Below, in pieces: positions 26,055 through 35,213 of a DNA stretch of 64,000 nt (its first letter is position 1; each line of letters opens with the position of its first letter). Below the pieces are notes generated by a model. That model saw only the letters and a program-made list of their open reading frames with translations. It had not been told where the DNA came from and did no database searches. The position numbers and the translations under genes were made by a program. Source of the DNA: Namhaeicola litoreus (GTDB lineage Bacteria > Bacteroidota > Bacteroidia > Flavobacteriales > Flavobacteriaceae); the NCBI RefSeq assembly GCF_042679565.1, contig NZ_JBHTMY010000003.1:992001-1056000 (forward strand). The letters are read 5' to 3'.

Positions 26055-26742
26055 AATATCCTTCCGTAAGATGCTGGAGTTTCTGGGCATCTAATATTTT
26101 TATCCTCTTTCCTGAAAGTTGAATGTATCCCTCTTTTTTAAATTCAGATAGTAAACGAATCGTTGATTCTGTGGCAGTTCCAATGGCATTCGCAATTTCT
26201 TCTCTGGTCAAATTTACATTGATAAAACCCTCACTATCCTTTCCAAAGATTCTTTCAAAGAATAAAATGATTTCCGCCAATCTTTCTTTCACATTTTTTT
26301 GAGCAATATTCGCAATCGAATTATTGGCCTCATCTAAATTATCACAAATGGATTTTGTTAGATCAAGCGAAAATTCATAATTTTTTTTAAATAATTCGAG
26401 CACCTCACTCTTTGGAATAAAGCATACATCCATATCTTCAAGAGCTGTAATGGTTAAATGAGCTACCGTTTCACTTAAAATAGTACGGTGTCCTATCAGT
26501 TCTCCTTTTTTAATGAATCTCACAATCTGCTCTCTGCCATTTGGTGCAAGTTTGGTGAGTTTACATTTTCCACTTTTCAAACAATAAACTCCTTTTAAGG
26601 TGCTTCCTTCTTCGAATAACACCTCACCTTTCTTGATATGAATAGATTTCTTGTTCTTATTTACTTTAGATAATTCCTCAATCGGAACTTTACTGAAGGA
26701 ATTTAATTCACGTATCGCACACTTCTCACAGTTTTCTGACAT
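26053..26742 (-). CDS. Crp/Fnr family transcriptional regulator, likely oxygen-responsive
   Basis: A 229-residue regulator with a cyclic-nucleotide-binding-like beta-barrel (about 25-140) and a C-terminal winged helix (LTREEIANAIGTATESTIRLLSEF). The N-terminus has CEKC at residues 5-8 and further Cys at VYCLKSGKC and DVCFIP, so a 4Fe-4S cluster as in Fnr is possible but not proven. I use the ATG at 26742, which gives the family N-terminus; an ATG at 26784 would add 14 residues. It is divergent from ccoI, a classical position for a regulator of microaerobic cbb3 oxidase genes. A TATCTTGG sequence, one mismatch from the -7 box, lies just upstream. Confidence 0.85.
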   Translation of the reverse strand: MSENCEKCAIRELNSFSKVPIEELSKVNKNKKSIHIKKGEVLFEEGSTLKGVYCLKSGKCKLTKLAPNGREQIVRFIKKGELIGHRTILSETVAHLTITALEDMDVCFIPKSEVLELFKKNYEFSLDLTKSICDNLDEANNSIANIAQKNVKERLAEIILFFERIFGKDSEGFINVNLTREEIANAIGTATESTIRLLSEFKKEGYIQLSGKRIKILDAQKLQHLTEGY

Positions 26743-26778
26743 AGCCAAGATAGAATTTCGGTAAAAATAAATAAAATA

Positions 26779-26803
26779 TGACATTTATCATTTTTTTATG
26801 TCA
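26779..26803. promoter_or_regulatory. inverted repeat in the fnr-ccoI divergent spacer
   Basis: TGACAT and ATGTCA are perfect inverted half-sites separated by 13 bases between the two divergent genes. The spacing differs from a standard Fnr box (TTGAT-N4-ATCAA), so its role as an operator is only a suggestion. Confidence 0.3.
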
Positions 26804-26840
26804 CAAATTTCAAAGAAATTTGCCCTTAATTTTCTACTGA

Positions 26841-29216
26841 ATGCCATTACCCCCTTGCTACCATTGCGGAAATAAATGTGAATCTGAGGAGATAAATATT
26901 GATGATAAACTTTTCTGCTGCAACGGTTGTAAAACGGTTTACGAAATATTGAATCAACACGATCTTTGCGACTATTACGACCTTGAATCAAGTCCAGGAA
27001 CTATCCCAGCTGACATCAAAGGCAAATATGATTATCTCGATAATGAACTGATTGCAGACAAACTTTTAGAATTCAACGATGGTGAAACGGCCGTGATCAA
27101 TCTTTTTATACCAACAATTCATTGCAGTTCGTGTATCTGGGTATTAGAGAATTTAGACAAACTAAAGTGGGGCATAAAAAAATCTTTAGTCAACTTTCCT
27201 AAAAAGGAAGTTAGGGTCACCTTTAAAATAAAAGATGTTTCTCTTAAAGAAATTGTTGAATTACTTGCTTCCATTGGATATGAGCCTTATATAAGTTTGG
27301 AAGATTCGACCAAATCATTAAAAAGCCAGAATAGAACCTTAATTTACCAATTGGCTTTGGCGGGATTTGCCTTTGGCAATATCATGTTACTTTCTTTTCC
27401 TGAGTATTTTGAGATGGATGAATTTTGGTTAAATAGGTTTAAACCCTTTTTTAGGATATTAATGTTCGCCTTTGCCGTACCGGTGGTCGTTTATTCGGCC
27501 AAGGACTACCTGATTTCTGCCTATCTAGGGTTGCGAAAAGGTATTTTAAATATCGATGTTCCCATTTCTTTAGGAATTCTCGTTCTCTTTTTTAGAAGTT
27601 CTTATGAAATTTTCAGTCATACGGGCCAAGGTTATTTTGATAGTTTATCCGGATTAGTTTTCTTTCTTTTATTAGGGAAATTTTTTCAAAGTAAAACTTA
27701 TAATTTTTTGTCCTTTGAAAGAGATTACAAATCTTATTTCCCTATTGCAATTACAAAAGTTAACAGAGACGAAAGTCATGAATCCATAGTGGTAAATGAT
27801 ATTCAAAAAGGCGATCGCTTATTAATTAGAAATGAAGAGATAATTCCTGTTGACGCCATACTAATCAATGGAAATGCACATATAGACTACAGTTTTGTAA
27901 CCGGCGAATCTGACCCTGTAAGAAAAATTTCCGGAGATAAAATATTTGCTGGAGGTAAACAAACAAATGGTGCCATAGAAATTGAAGCTCTTGAAACTGT
28001 TGTTCAATCTTATTTGACACAATTGTGGAGTAATGATATTTTTCAAAATCAATATACCAAAAGCATAAAAAATATTACAGATTCCATCAGTAAATATTTT
28101 ACGGCAATTATCTTGCTTATTGCTCTAATTGCAGGAATATATTGGTTCAAGATCGACCAAAGTGTTGCCTTTCAAGTTGTATCTGCTATACTCATAATTG
28201 CCTGTCCCTGTGCTCTAGCTCTTTCGGCACCTTTCGCTTTGGGGAATATGTTGCGTATTTTTGGTAAGAACAAATTCTACTTAAAAAATGCACAAGTCAT
28301 AGAGAATATAGCTCGGGTAAATACCTTGGTTTTTGATAAAACAGGAACCTTGACGAGCAATAGAGCCTCTGAGATATCCTATTTTGGAAAAGAATTGTCC
28401 AAAGATGAATTGGCAAAAGTAAAAAGTGTATTAAAATCATCTAACCATCCTTTAAGCAGAAGGCTTTACACATTCTTGCCAAATTTTAAAGAACAAAACA
28501 TCACAGAGTTTCTTGAGTTACCCGGAAAGGGTATAGAAGGAATTGTTTCAAATGCCAGTATCAAAATCGGATCTTCAAATTTTGTAGAAGCAAATGAAAA
28601 TAATACTTTATTGACTGAAATTTTCATCAAAATACATGATGAAATAAAAGGCAAATTTGTTTTTAAGAATGCTTACAGAGAATCTATCAAAGAAACTTTT
28701 GATTCTATTTCTCCTGTTTATAAAATCAATATTTTGTCTGGCGACAATGAGGGTGAAAAACAATTTTTATCCTCCTTGCTACCTCATGATTCAGAATTGT
28801 TCTTCAATCAAAAACCAGAAGACAAGTTAAATTATATCAAAGAGTTACAAAATTACGATCAAAATGTAATGATGTTAGGGGATGGACTAAATGATGCAGG
28901 AGCATTAGCACAAAGCAATGTTGGTATCGCTGTTTCTGAAAACATTAATGTCTTTTCTCCTGCCTGTGATGGCATACTCGATGCCTCAAAATTCTATCAC
29001 CTACCTGTGTTTTTAAAGCTATCAAAATTAACTATGCGTATCATTATTTTCAGCTTTATTATTTCTTTTTTATATAATATAATAGGCATGTATTTTGCTG
29101 TATCAGGTCTTTTATCGCCTGTAGTTGCAGCTATTTTAATGCCTCTGAGTTCTATAACCGTGGTGACATTTGTAACGATGGCTACCAATTTTATTTCCAA
29201 AAAATTATTACTTTAG
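26841..29216 (+). CDS. ccoI: copper-translocating P-type ATPase CcoI (FixI)
   Basis: P1B-type ATPase (791 aa) that exports copper for CuB insertion during cbb3 oxidase assembly. An N-terminal Cys-rich zinc-ribbon-like domain (CYHCGNKC, CCNGC; residues 5-35) precedes a heavy-metal-associated domain with a modified CxxC motif (HCSSC). Eight membrane helices follow, with the ion-path motif CPCALALS, the phosphorylation site DKTGTLTS, and the hinge GDGLNDAGALA. Gene order ccoI-ccoS-ccoNO-ccoQ-ccoP supports the assignment over a general copper-efflux CopA. It is the first gene of the locus, and 104 bp separate it from ccoS. Confidence 0.94.
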   Translation: MPLPPCYHCGNKCESEEINIDDKLFCCNGCKTVYEILNQHDLCDYYDLESSPGTIPADIKGKYDYLDNELIADKLLEFNDGETAVINLFIPTIHCSSCIWVLENLDKLKWGIKKSLVNFPKKEVRVTFKIKDVSLKEIVELLASIGYEPYISLEDSTKSLKSQNRTLIYQLALAGFAFGNIMLLSFPEYFEMDEFWLNRFKPFFRILMFAFAVPVVVYSAKDYLISAYLGLRKGILNIDVPISLGILVLFFRSSYEIFSHTGQGYFDSLSGLVFFLLLGKFFQSKTYNFLSFERDYKSYFPIAITKVNRDESHESIVVNDIQKGDRLLIRNEEIIPVDAILINGNAHIDYSFVTGESDPVRKISGDKIFAGGKQTNGAIEIEALETVVQSYLTQLWSNDIFQNQYTKSIKNITDSISKYFTAIILLIALIAGIYWFKIDQSVAFQVVSAILIIACPCALALSAPFALGNMLRIFGKNKFYLKNAQVIENIARVNTLVFDKTGTLTSNRASEISYFGKELSKDELAKVKSVLKSSNHPLSRRLYTFLPNFKEQNITEFLELPGKGIEGIVSNASIKIGSSNFVEANENNTLLTEIFIKIHDEIKGKFVFKNAYRESIKETFDSISPVYKINILSGDNEGEKQFLSSLLPHDSELFFNQKPEDKLNYIKELQNYDQNVMMLGDGLNDAGALAQSNVGIAVSENINVFSPACDGILDASKFYHLPVFLKLSKLTMRIIIFSFIISFLYNIIGMYFAVSGLLSPVVAAILMPLSSITVVTFVTMATNFISKKLLL

Positions 29217-29320
29217 TCTTCGTTAAACTTTTGTTAATGATTTTATCAAAAACTGATTTTTATCAGGGTTTGAGTTTTTTAATATTAGTTTATTTGCAGT
29301 AACTAAAAAAATCTCCGTTA

Positions 29321-29500
29321 ATGAATATCATATTCATGCTTATCATCGCAAGCTTGATTATTGCTGTTGTGTTTTTCATATTGTTTGTCAGATCTGTAAA
29401 AAGTGGACAATACGATGATGTTTATACACCCTCGGTAAGAATGTTGTTTGACGATGAACTGGTTACGGAAAAATCAAAAAAAGAATCTAATTCTAATTAA
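29321..29500 (+). CDS. ccoS: cbb3 oxidase maturation protein CcoS
   Basis: A 59-residue protein read directly from the DNA: a single membrane helix (about residues 4-24) followed by KSGQYDDVYTPSVRMLFDDE. The GQYDD...R(M/I)LFDD pattern is the hallmark of CcoS. CcoS is needed to insert haem and copper cofactors into CcoN. The gene lies between ccoI and ccoNO, as in most cbb3 loci, and ends 21 bp before ccoNO. Confidence 0.93.
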   Translation: MNIIFMLIIASLIIAVVFFILFVRSVKSGQYDDVYTPSVRMLFDDELVTEKSKKESNSN

Positions 29501-29521
29501 TCAATCTAATATTTTCAATTT

Positions 29522-31675
29522 ATGGAAAAAGAACAATTTTACTATGACAACAAGATTGTAAAAATGTTTCTTATCGCCACAGCTTTGTGGGGTGTTGTGG
29601 GTATGCTCGTTGGATTACTGGTAGCCTTCCTTTTTATTTTCCCAAATTATATGGAGGGTATTTCTTGGCTGAGTTTTGGAAGACTAAGACCTTTACATAC
29701 TAACGCGGTAATATTTGCTTTCGTTGGGAACAGTATTTTTATGGGTATTTACTATTCACTTCAACGTTTGTTAAAAACAAGAATGTTTAGTGACGTATTG
29801 AGTAAAATTCATTTTTGGGGTTGGCAATTAATTATTGTTGCTGCTGCTATCACCTTACCTTTAGGCTTAACATCTTCAAAAGAATATGCAGAGCTTGAGT
29901 GGCCTATCGATATCGCAATAACTTTAATTTGGGTTGTTTTTGCGATCAATACAATTGGAACAATTTTAATCAGAAGACAGAGACATATCTATGTTGCCAT
30001 TTGGTTTTATATAGCAACTATTGTAACCATTGCTGTCCTCCATATATTTAACAATTTAGAATTACCCGTTTCAAGTTTTAAAAGTTATTCCATTTACGCG
30101 GGCGTGCAGGATGCTTTGGTGCAGTGGTGGTACGGGCATAATGCTGTGGCATTTTTCTTAACTACTCCTGTACTTGGTTTAATGTATTACTTCGTTCCTA
30201 AAGTAGCAAATAGACCCGTCTATTCTTATCGACTTTCAATTATCCATTTCTGGTCTTTAATTTTTATTTACATATGGGCGGGGCCTCACCATTTATTGTA
30301 TACTGCATTACCAGAGTGGGCTCAAAATTTGGGTACCGTATTCTCTGTTATGCTCATTTTCCCTTCTTGGGGTGGTATGATCAACGGACTCTTAACCCTG
30401 AGAGGAGTTTGGGATAAAGTAAGAGAGAATCCTATTCTAAAATTCTTTGTTGTAGCAATTACCGGTTATGGTATGTCTACCTTCGAAGGACCCATGCTAT
30501 CTTTCAAAAATTTGAACGCTATTGGTCATTACACAGATTGGATTATTGCTCATGTTCACATTGGTGCTTTGGCCTGGAATGGCTTTATGGCAGCAGGTAT
30601 CGTTTATTGGCTCGCCGGTAAATTATGGAGAACAGAATTATATTCCAAAAAATTAGCCAATGTCCATTTCTGGATTGGTACCATGGGTATCTTATTTTAT
30701 GCTTTACCTCTATATGTTGCAGGCTTTACGCAAGCCTCAATGTGGAAGCAATTCAATCCAGACGGCACCTTGGTATATGGAAATTTCCTAGAAACAGTAA
30801 CGCAATTAATGCCAATGTATGCGCTTAGAGCCTTTGGAGGAACCTTGTATTTAGTAGGATTTATATTGTTAGGATATAATGTTGTTAAAACAGCACGCAA
30901 GGGCCACGCTGTGGAGGATGAACTGGCAGAAGCAATGCCATTGAAAGAAGTTTCTTCCAGAAGAATGAGCGGAGAGACTGTACATAGCTGGTTAGAAAGA
31001 CGAACTGTATTATTTACTGTTCTAACTACCGTTGCAGTAATTATTGGTGGTGTAATAGAAATTATACCAATGATTGTGGTTAAATCTAATGTTCCAACCA
31101 TTACTTCTGTAAAACCCTATACACCTCTAGAATTGGAAGGGCGAGATATTTATATTAGAGAAGGATGTAATAACTGTCACTCACAAATGATTCGACCATT
31201 CCGTTCGGAAGTTGAACGTTATGGAGAATACTCAAAGGCAGGAGAATTTGTATATGACCATCCATTTTTATGGGGTTCAAGAAGAACTGGTCCTGATTTA
31301 CACAGAGTTGGTGGAAAATATAATGATAACTGGCACTTTAACCATATGATGGATCCTCAGCTGACTTCACCTGGTTCGATTATGCCAAAGTATCCATGGT
31401 TAATTGAGAATGATCTCGACATATCCCAAACAAATAATAAGGTGAATGCCATGGTCATACTCGGTGTACCTTATACACAAGGTGAATTAGATAAGGCCGT
31501 TTATTTATTGCAAAGTCAGGCCGCTGAAGTAGAAAAAAATTTAAGACAAGATCCTGAGTTTGTGAAGAATTATGGCGATGCCAATATTCAAGATAAAGAA
31601 ATTGTTGCTTTAATTGCCTATTTGCAGAGATTAGGCACGGATATTAAAGCAGAACAAACAGCTCAAAACCAATAA
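29522..31675 (+). CDS. ccoNO: cbb3-type cytochrome c oxidase, fused subunits I and II (CcoN-CcoO)
   Basis: A 717-residue fusion of the catalytic subunit and the monohaem cytochrome c subunit of the high-affinity terminal oxidase. The CcoN part (about 1-490) has about 12 helices and the His ligands of low-spin haem b, haem b3 and CuB (RPLHTNAV; WWYGHNAVAFF; AGPHHLLYT; DWIIAHVHIGA). The CcoO part starts after a connecting helix (about 505-525) and has one haem c motif (REGCNNCHSQMIRP) and an axial Met in PGSIMPKYPWL. The fusion joins two genes that are separate in Proteobacteria and is characteristic of Bacteroidota. Confidence 0.96.
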   Translation: MEKEQFYYDNKIVKMFLIATALWGVVGMLVGLLVAFLFIFPNYMEGISWLSFGRLRPLHTNAVIFAFVGNSIFMGIYYSLQRLLKTRMFSDVLSKIHFWGWQLIIVAAAITLPLGLTSSKEYAELEWPIDIAITLIWVVFAINTIGTILIRRQRHIYVAIWFYIATIVTIAVLHIFNNLELPVSSFKSYSIYAGVQDALVQWWYGHNAVAFFLTTPVLGLMYYFVPKVANRPVYSYRLSIIHFWSLIFIYIWAGPHHLLYTALPEWAQNLGTVFSVMLIFPSWGGMINGLLTLRGVWDKVRENPILKFFVVAITGYGMSTFEGPMLSFKNLNAIGHYTDWIIAHVHIGALAWNGFMAAGIVYWLAGKLWRTELYSKKLANVHFWIGTMGILFYALPLYVAGFTQASMWKQFNPDGTLVYGNFLETVTQLMPMYALRAFGGTLYLVGFILLGYNVVKTARKGHAVEDELAEAMPLKEVSSRRMSGETVHSWLERRTVLFTVLTTVAVIIGGVIEIIPMIVVKSNVPTITSVKPYTPLELEGRDIYIREGCNNCHSQMIRPFRSEVERYGEYSKAGEFVYDHPFLWGSRRTGPDLHRVGGKYNDNWHFNHMMDPQLTSPGSIMPKYPWLIENDLDISQTNNKVNAMVILGVPYTQGELDKAVYLLQSQAAEVEKNLRQDPEFVKNYGDANIQDKEIVALIAYLQRLGTDIKAEQTAQNQ

Positions 31676-31676
31676 T

Positions 31677-31847
31677 ATGCTGAAGTATATAAAACATCAC
31701 GTCGATACAATAGTCGGTATTGAAATTTATCCGATTATATCCCTATTGTTATTCTTTTTGGTATTCACTGTCATGCTTATTTATGCCTTTAGAATTCCAA
31801 AGGAGAGTATAGAAGAAAAAAGTAGTTTACCCCTTGATAATGATTAA
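31677..31847 (+). CDS. ccoQ: cbb3 oxidase subunit CcoQ
   Basis: A 56-residue single-helix protein: a short polar start (MLKYIKHHVDTIVGIEIYP), a membrane helix (about 20-38), then YAFRIPKES and an acidic tail. Size, topology and position between ccoNO and ccoP match CcoQ/FixQ, which stabilises the complex. Its ATG is one base after the ccoNO stop, and its stop is 10 bp before ccoP, so translation is probably coupled. Confidence 0.88.
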   Translation: MLKYIKHHVDTIVGIEIYPIISLLLFFLVFTVMLIYAFRIPKESIEEKSSLPLDND

Positions 31848-31857
31848 TTAAAAAAAG

Positions 31858-32496
31858 ATGAGTAAAAATGATCAAATTTCGGGTTGGAAAAGATTTATTC
31901 AATCTGTTACCAGAGCAAAAGATATAGAGAACGAAGAAGAAATCATGACAGATCATGATTACGATGGGATTAAAGAATTAGATAATGTATTGCCACCATG
32001 GTGGACTGCAGGATTTATCATAACCATCTTGGTAGGTGCATTCTATTATATCAATGTTTTTTTTAATAGTGAAAAATATAATCAATACGAAGAGTTAGAA
32101 ACAGAAATTGCCGAAGCTAAAGCTGAAGTAGAAGCATACAAAGAAGCAAATCCTGATCTATTTAAAGTAGATGTGACACTTCTCACTGATGCAGCAAGCC
32201 TTGATGCCGGAAAGAAAACCTTCGGTACCTATTGTGTCGCTTGTCATATGGCAGATGGTGGCGGTGGAATTGGGCCAAATTTGACAGATGACCATTGGAT
32301 TCTTGGCGGAGGTATGGAAAAAGTATATAATACAATTAGTGAAGGTGGTAGATCTGGTAAAGGTATGGTTTCTTGGAAAGCATCTTTGAGTGCTCAGCAA
32401 ATGCAAGAAGTTGCCAGTTATGTCATTTCTTTGCAAGGAACAACCCCAGCAAACCCCAAGGAGGCAGAGGGAGAAATTATATGGACTAAACAGTAA
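31858..32496 (+). CDS. ccoP: cbb3 oxidase subunit III (CcoP), one haem c
   Basis: A 212-residue membrane-anchored cytochrome c that delivers electrons to the CcoNO core. The N-terminal FixP-type block is HDYDGIKELDNVLPPWWT, leading into a membrane helix (about 50-70). A helical linker (72-100) follows, then a single cytochrome c domain with CVACH at residues 126-130 and a probable axial Met in GKGMVSWK. Proteobacterial CcoP carries two such domains. It ends the first block of the locus, followed by a terminator-like hairpin. Confidence 0.92.
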   Translation: MSKNDQISGWKRFIQSVTRAKDIENEEEIMTDHDYDGIKELDNVLPPWWTAGFIITILVGAFYYINVFFNSEKYNQYEELETEIAEAKAEVEAYKEANPDLFKVDVTLLTDAASLDAGKKTFGTYCVACHMADGGGGIGPNLTDDHWILGGGMEKVYNTISEGGRSGKGMVSWKASLSAQQMQEVASYVISLQGTTPANPKEAEGEIIWTKQ

Positions 32497-32560
32497 TTGC
32501 AATTCACCAATCTTCTCGAAAAGCAATACTGTTGTTTTGATTTTTTTAGTTAGTAGATTG

Positions 32561-32595
32561 AAGGCTGTTCTGTTTATTAATAGAACAGCCTTTTT
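32561..32595 (+). terminator. hairpin between ccoP and ccoG
   Basis: AAGGCTGTTCT pairs with AGAACAGCCTT across a 10-base loop, with a short T tract. It lies 13 bases before ccoG and may reduce, rather than stop, transcription of the downstream block. Confidence 0.7.
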
Positions 32596-32607
32596 AAGTA
32601 AGCCCTT

Positions 32608-34014
32608 ATGAACGAGAATAAAGAAAATTTTAGAGATTCTATCAGCACCATAAGCAAAGAGGGTAATCGCAATTATATTTATCCCAAAAAACCGAAAGGA
32701 AAATTCACAAATTACAGAACTATTGTGAGTTGGTTTTTATTGGCTTTCTTTCTTTTATCTCCTTTCATTAAAATTAACGGAAATCAGTTTCTGTTGTTCA
32801 ATGTATTAGAACGTAAATTCAATATTTTTGGACAACCTTTCTGGCCGCAAGATTTTTATTTGTTGGTTTTTTCCATGCTTATCGGCGTGGTGTTTATCAT
32901 CTTATTCACGGTTATTTTTGGCAGAATTTTTTGTGGATGGATTTGTCCACAAACCATTTTTATGGAAATGGTTTTTCGAAAGGTAGAATATTTGATAGAC
33001 GGAGACAGAGGAAAGCAAATAAAATTGGCCAAACAAGAGTGGAATGCAGAAAAAATATGGAAAAGAATCCTTAAATGGTTTATCTTTTTTCTCATTTCAT
33101 TTATCATCGCCAATGTTTTTCTCGCCTATCTCATCGGAAGCGATGTGCTTATTCAGCATATAAAGGATGGACCATTTAACCATTTGGCTACACTTAGTAA
33201 ATTAATCATTTTTACCTTAGTCTTTTTATGGATTTTTGGATGGTTTAGAGAACAAGTCTGCATTATTGCATGTCCTTATGGCCGTTTACAGGGGGTTATG
33301 CTCGATAATAATTCGATTGTTGTTGCCTACGATTACAAAAGAGGCGAAAATGAAAATGGCAGGAGTAAGATAAGAAAAGGTGAAAATCGCGATGAACAAG
33401 GGTTTGGAGATTGTATTGACTGTAAACAATGTGTCTTGGTCTGTCCTACCGGGATTGATATCAGAAATGGAACACAACTAGAGTGTATTAATTGTACAGC
33501 TTGTATAGATGCTTGTGATGAAATAATGAGAAAGGTAGATTTTGAACCTGGACTTATCAAGTATGCCTCAGAGAGCAATATTGCCCAGGAGGAAAAGTTC
33601 AGATTCTCACCCCGGATTATCAGTTATATAGCCGTACTTACCATCTTATTGGTTGGATTGGTTTCTCTCATTTTTGCTAGAAATGATGTGGAAGCGACCG
33701 TATTGAGGTTGCCAGGGCAAATGTATTCAAGTCAAGGAGATTCAATTCAAAATGTTTATACCGTAAAAATTGTGAATAAAACCAATAACACTTTTTCCAA
33801 TCTTCAACTCGAATTAATAGATCAAAAAGGAAGTATTCAGGTGATAGGTGGAGATTTAAACGTACCTAAAAACGGATTAATAGAAAGAACACTTTTTATA
33901 AAAAAGGCTAAAAAAGATATCGAAAATCAAAAAATAATAATTGGCGTGTTTTCAAATGGTATGATGATTGAAGATACGAAAACGAGCTTTCCATCACCTT
34001 TAATCGTAAAATAA
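32608..34014 (+). CDS. ccoG: cytochrome c oxidase accessory protein CcoG (FixG/RdxA)
   Basis: A 468-residue membrane ferredoxin that reduces copper for cbb3 assembly. About five helices; a CPQTIFMEMVF motif after the second; a Cys block at REQVCIIACPYGRLQ; and two 4Fe-4S-binding stretches, CIDCKQCVLVCPTGID and CINCTACIDACD. The C-terminal 120 residues form an Ig-like domain, the usual FixG end. Start is the ATG at 32608. It is followed by ccoH after 14 bp. Confidence 0.95.
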   Translation: MNENKENFRDSISTISKEGNRNYIYPKKPKGKFTNYRTIVSWFLLAFFLLSPFIKINGNQFLLFNVLERKFNIFGQPFWPQDFYLLVFSMLIGVVFIILFTVIFGRIFCGWICPQTIFMEMVFRKVEYLIDGDRGKQIKLAKQEWNAEKIWKRILKWFIFFLISFIIANVFLAYLIGSDVLIQHIKDGPFNHLATLSKLIIFTLVFLWIFGWFREQVCIIACPYGRLQGVMLDNNSIVVAYDYKRGENENGRSKIRKGENRDEQGFGDCIDCKQCVLVCPTGIDIRNGTQLECINCTACIDACDEIMRKVDFEPGLIKYASESNIAQEEKFRFSPRIISYIAVLTILLVGLVSLIFARNDVEATVLRLPGQMYSSQGDSIQNVYTVKIVNKTNNTFSNLQLELIDQKGSIQVIGGDLNVPKNGLIERTLFIKKAKKDIENQKIIIGVFSNGMMIEDTKTSFPSPLIVK

Positions 34015-34028
34015 ATAAGACTTTAGAC

Positions 34029-34487
34029 ATGAAAAAAATTAAATTCAATTGGGGTACTGGAGTTGTAGTGGCGATGATCCTTTTTATGATCTTTATTTTG
34101 CAATTTGTCTATCGTGCATCTGCAGTCGATAAGTATAATCATCATTTGGTGACCGAAGATTATTATGGTGAGGAAATTCAATATCAAAAAGAAATTGATA
34201 AAGAAAATAAAGGAAACAATCTGGTCAAAAACATAAAAATTGTACATAATGGAAATGGATTAACCATTCAATTCCCAGATAATTTACCTGAAAATTTGAT
34301 TTCAGGTTCAATTAGTTTTAAACGACTTTCTAATGAAAAACTAGATTTTATACTACCGATATCTAATCTTGAAAATCATCAAATCTACATTGATGATGAT
34401 AAACTTGTTGAAGGAAAATGGCAAATTAAAATTGATTGGAGTGATGGTAAAGAATCATATCTCTATAAAGAATCTCTTTTTTACTAA
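34029..34487 (+). CDS. ccoH: cbb3 oxidase assembly protein CcoH (FixH)
   Basis: A 152-residue FixH-family protein with one N-terminal helix (about 6-29), then KYNHHLVTEDYYGEEIQYQKEID, the family signature, and a beta-rich periplasmic domain. CcoH stays with CcoN during assembly. The gene is tightly packed between ccoG and the next gene (14 bp before, 3 bp after). Confidence 0.9.
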   Translation: MKKIKFNWGTGVVVAMILFMIFILQFVYRASAVDKYNHHLVTEDYYGEEIQYQKEIDKENKGNNLVKNIKIVHNGNGLTIQFPDNLPENLISGSISFKRLSNEKLDFILPISNLENHQIYIDDDKLVEGKWQIKIDWSDGKESYLYKESLFY

Positions 34488-34490
34488 AAT

Positions 34491-35204
34491 TTGATTTATA
34501 CTGCTTTTATATTAGGTCTTTTAGGCAGCTTCCATTGTTTGGGTATGTGTGGCCCCATTGCGTTTGCCTTACCCCTTTCACGAGATCATAAACTTAGAAT
34601 GGCGGGGCAATTAACCTTATACCATTTGGGTAGAATATTTACATATAGTCTTATTGGAGTTTTATTTGGTTTTTTCGGAAAGGGACTTTATCTGGCCGGA
34701 TTTCAACAAAGATTATCTATTTTGATTGGCATCATCATGATTCATGCCATACTGTTTCCCGCATTTTTGAATTTCAGTAAAAAGCCAACCCATACCATTT
34801 ATAAACTAGTAAGTTTACTCAAACAAAAAATGGCCTTTTATTTGCCTAAAAAGGATTTTACTTCATTTTTTATGATGGGCTTTTTAAATGGTTTTTTACC
34901 TTGTGGCCTGGTTTATATGGCTGTTTTTGGAGCGATAGCATCAGGAAATATGCTTGATGGAGCCTCCTATATGGCGATGTTTGGTCTTGGGACTGTGGCA
35001 CTGATGTCTGTAGCAGCGTTACTCGGGAATTTTGTAAATATTTCCTTCAGAAATAAAATTCAAAAAGCAATTCCTATATTTGTCGTAATCATCGGACTGC
35101 TATTTATTCTTAGAGGTCTTGGATTAGGGATTCCATATATTTCACCTTCTGATGTTAAGTTGAACGTAGGGAATAATGCAACAGAATGTGTTACAGATAA
35201 TTAG
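34491..35204 (+). CDS. SafE/DsbD_2-family membrane protein, cbb3-linked
   Basis: A 237-residue protein with about six membrane helices. The N-terminal GLLGSFHCLGMCGPI (HC-x-GMCGP) is the signature of the group often labelled sulfite exporter TauE/SafE and related to DsbD/CcdA membrane domains; a second Cys-bearing motif is NGFLPCGLVYMA. The paired cysteines and location right after ccoH suggest copper or thiol handling during oxidase assembly, not sulfite export; this is inference. The start is TTG at 34491: no ATG precedes the conserved motif, and the TTG yields the usual N-terminus. Confidence 0.8.
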   Translation: MIYTAFILGLLGSFHCLGMCGPIAFALPLSRDHKLRMAGQLTLYHLGRIFTYSLIGVLFGFFGKGLYLAGFQQRLSILIGIIMIHAILFPAFLNFSKKPTHTIYKLVSLLKQKMAFYLPKKDFTSFFMMGFLNGFLPCGLVYMAVFGAIASGNMLDGASYMAMFGLGTVALMSVAALLGNFVNISFRNKIQKAIPIFVVIIGLLFILRGLGLGIPYISPSDVKLNVGNNATECVTDN

Positions 35205-35213
35205 ATTTTAGGC

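Noticed and set aside
30697..31101. A long open frame (134 codons) on the minus strand opposite ccoNO.
   Set aside because: It lies wholly inside the conserved oxidase gene, has no family resemblance and no promoter or start context; it is an antisense shadow.
32158..32526. A 122-codon minus-strand frame opposite ccoP.
   Set aside because: It is a shadow of the ccoP frame without any recognisable protein feature.
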